Origin: Thoreauomyces humboldtii
Lineage: Eukaryota; Chytridiomycota; Chytridiomycetes; Spizellomycetales; Powellomycetaceae
Reading direction: 5' to 3'
Assembly (NCBI GenBank): GCA_027596035.1
Contig: JADGJA010000093.1
Coordinates: 1-43,971, forward strand
Length of the DNA: 43,971 bases
How positions within the stretch are numbered: position 1 is the first letter of the stretch; each line of letters opens with the position of its first letter. The position numbers and the translations under genes were made by a program. This document shows positions 33,920-43,971 of the stretch, piece after piece. The notes below the pieces were generated by a model. The model was given only the letters and a program-made list of their open reading frames with translations. It did not search any database and was not told where the DNA came from.

Positions 33920-36900
33920 CTATTCCACCCCGTCCAAGACTATCCGAATGATCCACACACGGTTGTCCGTTGCAGGCATAGGAACTGCCCCAAGTTTCAA
34001 GCCCCCATTGAGCGTGATCTTGTAGCAGGCCTCCAAGCGGACCGGCTCTTCGACAGCCGGATCGGGCGAAGTGGTGGCGACACCAACTGCGGCAGGCGGA
34101 ACCGCGATGGAAGCGCCACCGCTGATCTCGCGCTTGCGAGGGGGGCTGTTCAGACGCTTGCCATCGTCGTCCGTCCTTGCGCCCGTCGCTGCGGCCGCCG
34201 GGTGAGAAGCCCGAGATGCCCCCGAAGGGGTGGTGGCGGGCACGGACGCAGCGGCAGTTGGACGGGCGACAGAAATCCGAACACGTCGCTCGCCTCCTGG
34301 CTCCACGGTGCCTTCGGACGCGTCCAGAACGATGCTGAGGTGGGAGTCGAACGTCTGAGGAGCGGGCGCATCGTGGTAGATCCCCAGGGCCGGATAGTAT
34401 GCGATCGAGTGCTCGTACGAGTCGATCACAAAGTCGGCGGGAACGGCAGGTGGCTGCTTGGAGGCGGCGGCTCGCTTGGAAGTGGATGCGCCCGCCGAAG
34501 GTTGCTTCGGGTGAGCGCCCCCCGCAGCAGCAGCTTGCTTGCCGGTTCCACCGCCCGTGGGCGCCACTCCCTCTACCCGAGGGACAGGTGGCCGCAGGTT
34601 TGCGAGGGTCAGGTGTCGCGAGCCCAAAACGTAACCACCTCCAGGCGCATGCTGCCATTTCAGCGCCAGCGTGCCGTACTGGGTACACTCGAGTTCCACT
34701 GGTCTCAGGGCGTCGAGCTCTTGCATAAGCGAAGGCCGTGGCGCTTCTGTGGAGTCTGAAGGTGTTGGATGGGGAATCGTGGGTCCCACCCGAGCGTAAA
34801 GGTCATCGTCCGAGTCTTCTAAACTAGATTCTCGTACAGAGTCCTCTTCGTCGGTTTCGTCTTCCTCTTCGGGATCTTCTTCGATGAACACTGCAGGTGG
34901 GATGTCCCAGGGTCCGTCGCACATTTCCGGGGGCTGCACGTCGTAGCCTGTTACAGCAGTGGTGGTGTCCCAGCAACGACCAACAACTCGAGAAGTCATT
35001 GGGAGCAAGCCAATAGTGCTGAACTCGACGGTGGAACTAAAATGATCACTCTCCCGTGTGGGACAGAAGACGAGCTGAACAGTCTGCGTGGTATTTGGCA
35101 GTATTTTCAATGTCTGACTTGTTTCCGGTCCGAGTGATTCTGCCGGATCCGTGGTAGTCGATGGAGACGGCAGAACATTCACATTTGTCGAGGATCCCAA
35201 CGGTTTGCGAAGCGCAAAAGTTCCACTGGTATCTGTTACCACGACAGTAACTTCCACGCTTTCGACTCCTTTATTTCGCACTAGCAGATTACGCGTCCCC
35301 AGGTCCCCAAGGAGCAAGTCCGGGAATGATAAAAGCGCAGGTTCCGTTTCGTCGTCAGCACTCCAAGATATTAATGGGATCATGCCGACGCCTGTGATCG
35401 TTACAGGCAGCTGTGTCGTAGAGGTGGATATCTCCCATGATGACGAACAGGCTTCAGCGGTCTCGGGAGTAAAGCGCACCGGAACCGAAAATGTGTCTCC
35501 GGCGGCTATCTCAAATGTTTTTGGATCTACTTCAAACGATGCTTCGCCCTTTTGTTCCAGGCGACGCACTTGGACAGCCACTGCAGTCTGAGAAGTATTC
35601 ATGATTGGAATATTCACGATCGAAGTGATTCCTCGTGGCACAGGCCCAGCAGAGAGAGCCAAGTTCGCGGTGGATATATCGGCAGCAACCGGGCGGACTT
35701 GCACGGCTATTTGAACGTTCCCTGCCGGTCGTCCCGCACGTGTAAAACTGACAGGCACTTGCACGATGCAGGGACTGCCAGACGGCGCGGTCTCGGTAAC
35801 AAAGACACGGAGCTGTAGCTCAAGTGATCCAACGGGAAAGTCGCCCTCTGCGTGCTGATCTAGTGCCTCGATTCGAACTCCTTTGCCCAGATTCTTGCCG
35901 ACTGAATAGCGCAGGGCATCCAGCACGTCATGGCGTTCCTCTCCCACGGTGCGGTGACGTACGAGCGTAGCAGTTGCAAATCCGGAACTGCCTCGTGCCA
36001 CCGCCCCTGCCTGTACGAGGGATTCTTGGACGCGTAGTACCGGACGCTTTGGCTCAGCTTCGATTGAAATGCGATGTTCGTGATGCGCGGGAGCTCCGTC
36101 GGACCGAACAGTGACAAAAAGAGCTGTCCGCTCCTTCCAGTTTGAAGGGTCGAATAGGATGGGCACAGGTAGAGTGCTTCCAGCCGGAACCAGCACCTCA
36201 ACAGTGCGAAGGGACTCCGTGGACTTCACGAGCTTTGAATGAGACTTCTTTCCAACAAAATGAGCTGAGCTACTCTTGGTTTTGCCGTTACTGGAGCCAA
36301 GGATGCCGAGGTCAAGGGCCTCTTCCGCACTCCCAAATCGAAGAGTAGGGACATGGGACACTTGACAATGCACGCGCTGAGGAACCGCGCCTTTGTTTTC
36401 GATGGGGAGATGGACGGTGACCGGCTTGTCCCATACGGTGCATTCGGGCACCCGGATAACTTTAGGCGTAAGAAGCGTGAGTCTGGTTGCGGTTCCCTCG
36501 AGGATCGTCTCGACATGATATCTGGCCCCATCGAGATCATAAAAGAAGCGCAATGGCATGCTAAATGCCCCACCAGCGATGTCCGACGGGGCAGGGAGAG
36601 CCGTGACTCGTACGTTGACACGAAACGAGCCGTGATGAACGGCCACTGTAGCTGGTGAGATAACGACCTCTGCCAAGGGAGTGCGCCCTGGCTGAACTGC
36701 GTGTACATGCAGACATGTTTGACTACGGTTTCGCAAGATGACGCCGATGCTGCGAGGAGCGTTGGTGCTGACAACACCGACTGAAAGAGCAGGGTCAATG
36801 CTGAGGGGTGGTTCTTGACCTTCCCCAACAAGCTCGACTACGCCGACATGTTCTCCAGCGGAATTGAACGTCACTCGACCGCGATGTGTTCCACATTCAT

Positions 36901-39203
36901 GTGCTTCGAATTGCAGAGGGACCAGCGCGCTCCCGTAGCCCGGTACAAGTATATGCTCCATCAAAGAGCCAAAGGCTTCAGCGCTAGTATCCACTGCTTT
37001 GTTCTCTTGCGACTCTGAAAATCCTTCTTCACCTAATGCCTTTCGCCCATCTTCGTGAGAAGAACGAGAATCACTTAATCGCGGAACCAATCCCTCGGCC
37101 GAAGGCGCAAGCACAACTACTTTGTCAGCGAAGGTCATGCAAGACACTGAGATCGTAGCGTCGAGAGCTCCTCGGTTGACAATGCGAACTCCAGCGGTTG
37201 ATTTTCGGCCGACAACACAAGGCGGGCAAGTGACACGATCCTCCGAGACGACCTTCAGGACGGCCCGAGCGGCTGCAGCGCGAATGGGGACCAGGAACTG
37301 TCCTCCGATCTCGGCTTCCATTATCAAGTTCCCCAGAATGTCGGCCCCGGTGTCTTTGTCATCAGCAGTAGATGCTGCAATCTTCGCGTTCAATCGAACA
37401 ACGAGGCGAGAAGCACGCCCTGGGGACAGCCGGCCAGGGACACCATCTGCCCAAGCTGCGGTAACTCCTCTGCTTGAAAGGACAGAATCCAAACGAACTA
37501 TTCGGACTGTGTTCGTCAGCCCTGATGTGTTGGTAATAGTAACCTGGATTGCGCGCGCTGCTATCCCGTCTTCGCGGTCGTAATCATGAAACTCGACAAC
37601 TTCAGGCGTGGGGGTGAAAGATGCAGTGTCCAGCCTTACAGCTTCCCGTTTCGAAACGATATGTTGTGGCCGAGGAAGCTGACGACGAGCCGGTACGGCT
37701 GGGACAACTGGCTCTGGGGCTGGTGGTTGCACCTTGCCTACACCGGCTATGTCAAAAGCATCCACAACCTCGTCACGAGACCCCGATGCCGTGGAAATTG
37801 ATGGCCGAGGGGCGTCGGATGAAGCAAACGATCGAGATCTAGAGCGAGAAAAGGCCCGGGACATGACCGGTTCCGGGAGTGGAAGTGGTGGAGGAGGCGT
37901 TACTTCTCGAGGAGCTGGATCTTCGGTCAGTATGATCTCCGGGGCCCTCGTCACATCCTTCAATGGCGCTCGCTGCTTTCTTCTGGCCGGCGGTCGCCTG
38001 GGCTCTCTCTCCCGCTGCAGCTTGGCAACTATTTGGGCGGCTCGCACATCCCGCTCGTGCATGCGTCGCTCAAGTTCGGCAGCGGCGCGGGCCGCAGGAT
38101 CTCGCGACGCTTCGAGCGCTGTAGAGTTTCCTAGTTTCCGACGTCGGATCCGGGAAACATCACGAAGAAGGCGCCTCAGATTCTTGTTGACGTGGCCCTG
38201 CCGTGTTTCTCGCCCACGTTGCTTCCCTTGCCTGGTTTCCCGTATCGCTCGCAAAGCGGCCGTGACCCGTGCATGCATTACTTCCAAAGGTATAGCTGGT
38301 GCAAAGATCTTCGTGTTTGGTTTCGTCGTCACCCGTGCCTTCTCGACTAGTTGTGTGGTGGCTTCCTTATGATCTGGCTCGGGGTTTGCCTCAGACGGGT
38401 TTCGCTCATGGGGTCTGCTAGTGTCTAGGTTAAGCGGCCCTCTGCGCGCAATGAGGCGGGGTCGACAAACTGTGGCCTCCACACGTTCCATCGCTAGTAC
38501 AGATGCGATAAATTCTCGTTGCGCTTCAGCCAGTTCTCTGCGCAGACCGTACGTTCGAGATGCGCATTCTTCAATCCGTCTGACGATGTTTTTGTGTTCT
38601 TCGGCCAGACGGTTATATTCAGGAAACAAAGCGAAGATTGGGTTGGTCGGTAGTTTGAAGTTGCCTTTCCGGTCTCTGCAGCTCGCCGCGTCCTGATGAC
38701 TGTTGGGCAAGCGGTGATCTTTTTGCCAAGTGCTCGCGGTTGATGCCAAAGTCGTCAGCGCCTCCTCAACTTGATGCCGATTATCCTGAAGGGCTGTATG
38801 TGCAGCCTAACGAAGGACGTTCCTGTCAGCAGAAGTACTGGGATGAAGGCCACGACTCCAATTATCTGTTACCGACCCGTAGAGCTACCACTTCCTCCTC
38901 CAAATCGGCCACCCGATTTCCGGCGACGTCCACGCCACGGCATGCGCCCCGATAGCTTTTGCCTCCGATTCCAGGGCTGTTGGCAAGGGATGCATACGCG
39001 AGGGCAAACCCTTCGCGAGCTGGAAACGAGAAGCCAGGAAAGCACGTTGTGTCCACGCTGAGAAGCTCCGGTGTCGCGGTTGAGGAGAAGGTGCGCATGG
39101 CTTCGGGAGGGAAAAGTCCTGCAGTGATTCCGAGGACGCCATCGCGCTCCTCTGCATGTGTCGCTTGCTCGACGTATTGGCGTGAGACTGATTCCACCAT
39201 CAT
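33920..39203 (-). CDS. CFAP74-like flagellar central-apparatus protein with ASH/MSP-type domains
   Basis: A giant exon (38785-33920, 1,621 codons plus stop) follows a short first exon (39203-38877) and a 91-base intron, giving about 1,730 residues. The N-terminal part is charged coiled coil (VADLEEEVVALR joined to DNRHQVEEALTTLA, later MHERDVRAAQIVAKLQRERE). From about residue 500 come repeated Ig-like ASH/MSP modules. FTPTPEVVEFHDYDREDGIA corresponds to human CFAP74 FNSKPELLHFQDFDIGK. CPPCVVGRKSTAGVRIVNRG matches the VVGE.....I.LTN.G signature, and later modules include SIGVILRNRSQ and VHLPIENKGAVPQRV. CFAP74 belongs to the central-pair projections that regulate beating. HYDIN, CFAP47 and CFAP65 share these domains, so the exact ortholog is less sure than the class. 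The first-exon donor (GTCGGT) is weak and the start is a choice: ATG pairs exist at 39203 and 39365. Confidence 0.7.
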
Positions 39204-39409
39204 GAACCGACTACGGGTAGCGAGGCGGCCTCGTCCAAAGAGCTGACAACGGCGCAAACGCTTGCTATCGAAAACGTCCCTGCGGAAAAGCCCCGCTCGC
39301 CTTCGGACAGCGTGTTTTCGTGTCCGTCCTTCCAATAGAAGTACACACCACGATTCGTAAAGCATCGTAAACTTCCAGCAACACAGCAAAGGCATTACCG
39401 CATCTCATC

Positions 39410-40684
39410 TTATCCTCCAGAACGAGATCCTAACACGAGTGGACCGCAAGGAATTTGACAGAGTTCGCAAGGGTTTTCGATAGCAGAACCTGACCCCGTC
39501 CACTTGCAAGAGGAGCTTGACCTACAAACCGGCGTTGCGCACGTCTGATGCGTATATCTCTCTCTGTCTTCATCTGATTCTTCGAGCCGCACATCACACG
39601 ACTTCTGGAGGAAAGCACTTCCCTCATTACAATGCTTCCCGCATTGATGATCTCCAGGGTCTTCCAACAAGTTGAGCCTTAATCTAGTGTCCGCCGCAAA
39701 CCCATTTCAGACTTTGTAGCATGCCCACATCGGTTACTCGCTTGGTAGTTGTCCAAGAGCATTGGCAGCAATGTGCCACGGAACCTATTCAAAGCAGCGC
39801 ACGTCAACGCATCAGAACAAGATACAGATGACCGCAAGAAAGGCAAGCGATGGGTTTGCTCACCATTGGAGTGCAGAAGACGTTCTTGCAGCTTCTCGGC
39901 GTCAGGCATGTTGTTGCGGAAGAAGAGATAGTCGCTGTCTTCATGCCAAGCTGCGTCTGTCGGGTGCGTCATTGGAACTCAGGTCAGCTCGTGAGGTGGG
40001 ACGGACGCAAGCAGGAGCTGACATACCGGGAAAGGCGATGCATCTAAAGTCGCATTGGATGCATCGTAACCGATTGCACATGCGACGCAGAGATCCTACG
40101 CATTGACCCCGCTCCTCCGCGCTCCCTCCAAGCCACACGATGGTGCATCTTAACGGACTGAGTGTCAGCTGACAGCATAGCAAGTGCATTGAAAGGCAAG
40201 GCACAATCGTTGATGCTCACTTCTGTTTACTGGAAAGGTTCCGACTGGATAATGATGTTGGCGCTTCACTCGTTTTATAATGCTTCTCTCCGAGGTAGAC
40301 CACATCAGCCGCTCCAAAGTCAGCGGCAGCAACCAGACCCGCGGCCGTCGTGGAAGTGGGGGCAGGCAAGCTATCGAGTTCGTTTAGGAGATCGTCTAGT
40401 CCATCTGGCTACCTGAGGAAAGCCGGTTCAGTCCAGGAGAAAAGCTGACAGCACAGATACGGTCAGTCTTACGTTTCGAGCTCCCCACGGAATTTCCCTT
40501 CTGTACTCCTCCAACTTTGTCGTGTCGTGTGATTTATGCCGTGTCAAAGGGGCACTATTCGGAGCGTTCAGTCTTTCGTCAAGGTTGTATGCAGCCCATC
40601 ACTTTGTTCTGAAGTTTACCGTAGACATCCATGGTCACGCTCAGAGATCTCCGAAAGCAGAAGGTCAATGTCATCGTCGGACAT
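39410..40684 (-). CDS. CFAP418: CFAP418 (C8orf37) ortholog, cilium-associated protein
   Basis: CFAP418 is a small cytosolic protein at ciliary bases in animals; human mutations cause retinal dystrophy. Landmarks in order: MSDDDIDLLLSEISE (human MAEDLDELLDEVE) from the ATG at 40684; LDDLLNELDSLPAP at about 40.37 kb (human DDLDSLINEI); VVYLGE (human PVYLGG); CNRLRCIQCDF at about 40.06 kb (human CDHLRCIACDF); and, after a spliced intron (GTATGT...GACAG), HEDSDYLFFRNNMPDAEKLQ (human CDYLFFRNNMPEFHKL). The last human block (YACQCSW) is only partly matched by SSSSCKWTG at about 39.5 kb. The final splice and stop are uncertain: 39410 or 39430. The region 39400-39670 is unusually Cys-rich. The gene is immediately upstream of the CFAP74-like gene on the same strand. 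Confidence 0.85.
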
Positions 40685-40903
40685 GTGTTCAGCTGAGGGC
40701 AGGCAGGTTGAGCCCGACGAAAGGTGACTTTGGTCCAAGCGAGCTCGCGTGTTGCGTTTTCGGACACGCGCAAGAACGATGACAACGGTTCCGGCATTTT
40801 CGGACAAGGCTCAAGGTTCCTCTCTTAGAACTTGCTCCTTCACTTCTGCTGTTCTTCGCCGAGAAGCTTTCAAAGGATTTCGACCTCGACCACCGCCTTT
40901 CGG
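40685..40903. promoter_or_regulatory. Divergent promoter region between CFAP418 and the GH5 gene
   Basis: The 219 bases between the two start codons must serve both genes unless unseen 5' exons exist. The GH5 reading frame stays open back to 40832 without an ATG, and the CFAP418 frame stays open to 40807. I see no clear X-box (RFX site) or TATA element. Confidence 0.4.
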
Positions 40904-43753
40904 ATGGACAACCAACTGGAAAGAGCAATGGTCGGAACACGGACGGCGGCTCACGACTGGTCCGGAGAGTTTCTTCAGGAGTCCGGAGAGTTCAGGGATG
41001 CGCACGGTCGCGTGCTCCAAGTGCGAGGCGTCAACCTCTCTGGGAACTCCAAGCTCCCGACTAGTCCCCCTGGGTCTACCCACCTCAGTAAAGACTTCTT
41101 CGAACATACTCGCGTGTCGTACATCGGTCGTCCTTTCCCGCTTGCAGAGGCCAACGAGCATTTTGGTCGTCTGCGGTCTTGGGGACTCACTTTCTTGAGA
41201 CTGCTCGTGCCGTGGGAGGCGCTTGAGCACGAGGGTCCCGGGTTGTACGATGATGCATTCATTGATTACCTGCGAGAGATCCTTGGTTCTGCGGCCACGT
41301 ATGGTATAAAGTGCTTCATCGACCCACACCAAGACACTTGGAGTCGGTTCTCGGGGGGTTCTGGTGCACCAGGGTGGACTTTCGAGGTTGTGGGCTTGGA
41401 CATCACCAGGTTCATGCAAACCGGTGCCGCCTACGTACATCAATCGGCTCAACCAGAAGATAGTGGACACACCGCATGGCCTACCAATTATCAGAAGCTC
41501 GCCTCATCGACCATGTTCACTGTGTTTTTCGGAGGACAGATATTTGCGCCTCACGCAACGTATAAAGGGGAGCACCCGCAGGAGTATCTACAGCGGCACT
41601 TTTGCAATGCTTTCCAGCATCTTGCTAGGTACTCTACACCGTCAGTCTTTCGTTTAGACTTTTCCGGCAGCTGATGGAAACCTCTTTTCTAGTCGTCTGA
41701 CAGGACTAGCGGCTGTGGTTGGCTTTGAGGTCATCAACGAGCCCCATCCTGGATACATTGCGCTTCCGTCTGTACACTCTTTCGATCCGCTCAAAGACTT
41801 GCACTATGGTCCGGTTCCCTCTGCCCTTCAGTCGATGGCTCTCGGTTCTGGCATCCCTCAAGAAATCGATGTATGGGTCAAGAGCTGGCCCTGGCCCACT
41901 CGGAAAGACTCCAAACGTGTCTTCAATGTAGAGAAGGTTTCGGCATGGCTTCCTGGACGGGAATGCATATGGTATGTACGAAGTAGCCCGAAACTGTTGG
42001 TACGAACCGCTTACCTACTCGCTCCGCAGGAAGACACACGGTGTTTGGGATATAGATGAAGAAGGAAACCCGCGCGCAGTTGATCCCGCCTACTTCAGCA
42101 AGAAGCGCGACGGCTCGCCTGTCAACTTTTACCACGATTGTTACATCCCCTTCATCAAAAGATACACCGAAGCCATCACCGCCGCTGACTCGAGCCTCCT
42201 TATTTTCTTTGAACCTATCCCGAACGAGGATCCTCCAACGTTGACGCTAGAAGAAGACCATAAGCAGCTAGTTTACTCCCCCCACTGGTATGACTTGAAG
42301 GTCCTCTTTAACAAGGTAAGCTTGACGACAGAACGGCAGCTCGGAACAAAGTGATTCGAGCGCTTCTCATATTGCAGGCCTTTAACAGCATGGTCACTCA
42401 CGATGTGCAAGGTCTCAGCAGGGTGAGTTGGGGAATTTCCTTGAGGCACTGCCCGCGGAACGCTGACTTTCTGTGAGCAGGGTACCAAAAACGTTCTCAA
42501 CGCTACTTACTTCGGGGCCGCCGGTGCAAAGAAAAACTATCGTGGACAAATCCGGAATATTGTTCGGACTGGACGAGAACGACTTCCGGGGAAAGTTATT
42601 CTGGTTGGGGAATGCGGGCTTCCGATGGATATGTATGTTCAAACCGGACCATCGATTTTCAAGGCCTTTCTCTAAACTCATTGTTGTCATGCCCGCAAAA
42701 ACAATAGCAATGAGAAACAGGTGAGTGCCTGCGCTACGAACCTAATGACAGCCTTGGCGCACTTTCCCTGAACCTTGCCTTCTGCAGGCTTTCGAGACTG
42801 GGGACTATACTCAGCATACTATCTTCCTAGACGCTATGATTAGTGCGATGGAGGTAAGTTATTAGCAATTCAATACCTCCGGTGGATATACACTAAGCCG
42901 TAGTCGCTGTAGGAAAGCCTCGTTAACTTCACCTTGTGGAATTACAACCCGCACAATGACAACATGTGGGGTGATCATTGGTGAGCGGAAAACCCGGGAA
43001 CTCGCGTGCATGCCACCTCTCCTGACTGTTTTATCAAGGAACGGTGAGGATTTTTCCATCTATTCCCCAAGTGCATCGCGTCCTGCTTCTCGCCCCACAT
43101 CTCGACCCGGTTCTCGTATGAGTATGAGCGACACACAAAGTGCAGCAGAAAGCACAGCAAATCCACTAGCCCTCCGAGTAGACGTCCCGGCGAAAAAAAC
43201 TTTGGGCGGCCCCGCTGCAAACATCCCCTTGTCTCCGACATCCCCAATGACGCCTTTTGATCTTACGGAGGCCCATTTCGATGAAGGGAATGTCGATCAT
43301 CCGCATCACACTGGTGGACGAGCTCTCGATGCCGTGATCCGTCCTTACGCAGCAAAGATACCCGGAACCCCGATCTTGACACGCTTTGACCTGGAGACTC
43401 TCGAGTACATATGTTCCTTCGCCTTTCCCATCAAGCCGGGACCCGCTTCGGCAAGCGTCCTGACGCGCACAGCCGAGATCTTTGTGCCCACCTATCACTA
43501 TCGGGACCTCGACGGACTAGTCGTGGAGACTTCGGACGGAACATGGACGTACGATCGGGAGACGCAGACACTAGCGTGGACCATTGATGCCGGATACACT
43601 GGACCGGCGCGAGGTGATGGAGGGTGGTTGTCTAGGATAATAGGGGACCCTCAGCAGGTGCCTGGCCATGTTGTGCATCAGATCAAGATCCGACCAAAGT
43701 CGCCCCGGGTCGGGAAGTCCTGGCTAGGCTCGCTGTTGGATAAGATCGTGTAG
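40904..43753 (+). CDS. SGL1: GH5 family sterylglucosidase/glucocerebrosidase (EGCrP2/Sgl1-like)
   Basis: Retaining beta-glucosidase of the GH5 fold. By family, fungal EGCrP2/Sgl1 enzymes remove glucose from ergosteryl glucoside and glucosylceramide in the cytosol or vacuole. The sequence shows the N-terminal strand FRDAHGRVLQVRGVNLSGNSKLP, then FLRLLVPWEALEHEGPGLYD, KCFIDPHQDTWSRFSGGSGAP (split here: CFIDPHQDTWSRF and SGGSGAP) and TMFTVFFGGQIFAP. The catalytic acid/base is the Glu of EVINEPHPGY (codon 41739-41741) and the nucleophile the Glu of VILVGECGFPMD (codon 42610-42612); both are present. Later come FTLWNYNPHNDNMWGDHWNG and a C-terminal beta domain with EIFVPTYHYRD. A Ser/Arg/Pro linker (RPASRPTSRPGSRMSMSD) interrupts the C-terminal part. 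About eight introns split the gene; the stop is at 43753. No signal peptide is visible. Confidence 0.9.
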
Positions 43754-43971
43754 AATAATAGTGCGTAGAGCAGCACGTAAACCGTACAGATTGTTTCAGC
43801 AAGATTTTGACGTGCGCCATTGGCTGCTTAAATGATCTATGTACATGTATGCCACAAGCTACGATTCAGCTGCGTTCGTTCCGCGGACCGATATCTACAG
43901 GAAGGGCGAGAGTTCTTCTAATCATCCTTAGGAACAGGAAGTCCGCTGTAGAAGATAGCAGCGTCAGGGAT
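43754..43971. other. 3' flank of the GH5 gene to the window edge
   Basis: The last 218 bases hold the GH5 3' untranslated region and possibly the end of another gene beyond the window. No coding exon is recognisable. Confidence 0.4.

Noticed and set aside
33920..38785. Calling the large ASH-domain protein HYDIN or CFAP65
   Set aside because: The coiled-coil N-terminus, the length and the FTPTPEVVEFHDYD segment fit CFAP74 better, although the shared domain type leaves some doubt.
1..43971. tRNA or rRNA genes, transposons, CRISPR arrays, prophage or horizontally acquired bacterial operons
   Set aside because: I looked for tRNA-like B-box sequences, terminal repeats, transposase or reverse transcriptase motifs and direct-repeat arrays and saw none. 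The long terminal spacers contain only microsatellites.

Overview
The window is nuclear DNA from a eukaryote whose genes are split by many short GT-AG introns, mostly about 40-90 bases. The gene set points to a zoosporic (chytrid-type) fungus. It has a GH5 sterylglucosidase/glucocerebrosidase of the fungal EGCrP2/Sgl1 type, an amoeboid-type class I myosin, a CaMKK-like kinase and RNA polymerase I subunit A49. It also has genes that only flagellated lineages keep: a CCDC40-like axonemal ruler protein, a CFAP74-like central-apparatus protein and CFAP418. These calls come from reading translated exons by eye; no database search was run, so the species cannot be named.

Layout, left to right. PLRG1/Prp46 (-; only the N-terminal part is in the window) is divergent from myosin I (+, 0.8-6.4 kb). 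COG6 (+, 6.6-9.4 kb) converges on a mitochondrial carrier (-, 9.4-10.6 kb). A paxillin-like LD/LIM protein (+, 11.2-12.3 kb) converges on a tandem pair on the minus strand: the CCDC40-like coiled coil (12.5-16.0 kb) and gamma-tubulin complex protein 3 (16.4-20.1 kb). A possible small ORF and an unrecognised disordered protein (+, 20.8-22.5 kb) follow. A glycine-rich RNA-binding protein (-, 22.6-23.8 kb) is divergent from RPA49 (+, 24.0-25.6 kb). Next come an LPLAT-family acyltransferase (-, 25.9-27.2 kb), a 1.6-kb spacer, the CaMKK-like kinase (+, 28.8-32.7 kb) and ribosomal protein eS27 (-, 32.9-33.2 kb). The right end has a second tandem flagellar pair on the minus strand, CFAP74-like (33.9-39.2 kb) and CFAP418 (39.4-40.7 kb), which is divergent from the GH5 enzyme (+, 40.9-43.8 kb).

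Functionally the window mixes housekeeping genes (splicing, Golgi tethering, rRNA synthesis, translation, lipid metabolism) with cytoskeleton and flagellum genes: endocytic actin motor, focal-adhesion-type LIM scaffold, microtubule nucleation, axoneme. The left 20 kb is very intron-rich. The right half has much longer exons, including a 4.87-kb exon in the CFAP74-like gene. I found no tRNA or rRNA genes, transposons or CRISPR arrays. I saw no clear novel multi-gene system. The most unusual items are the linked flagellar genes, the orphan disordered protein, the myosin I without an acidic tail, the LD-motif paxillin, and the long intron of the RNA-binding protein gene.
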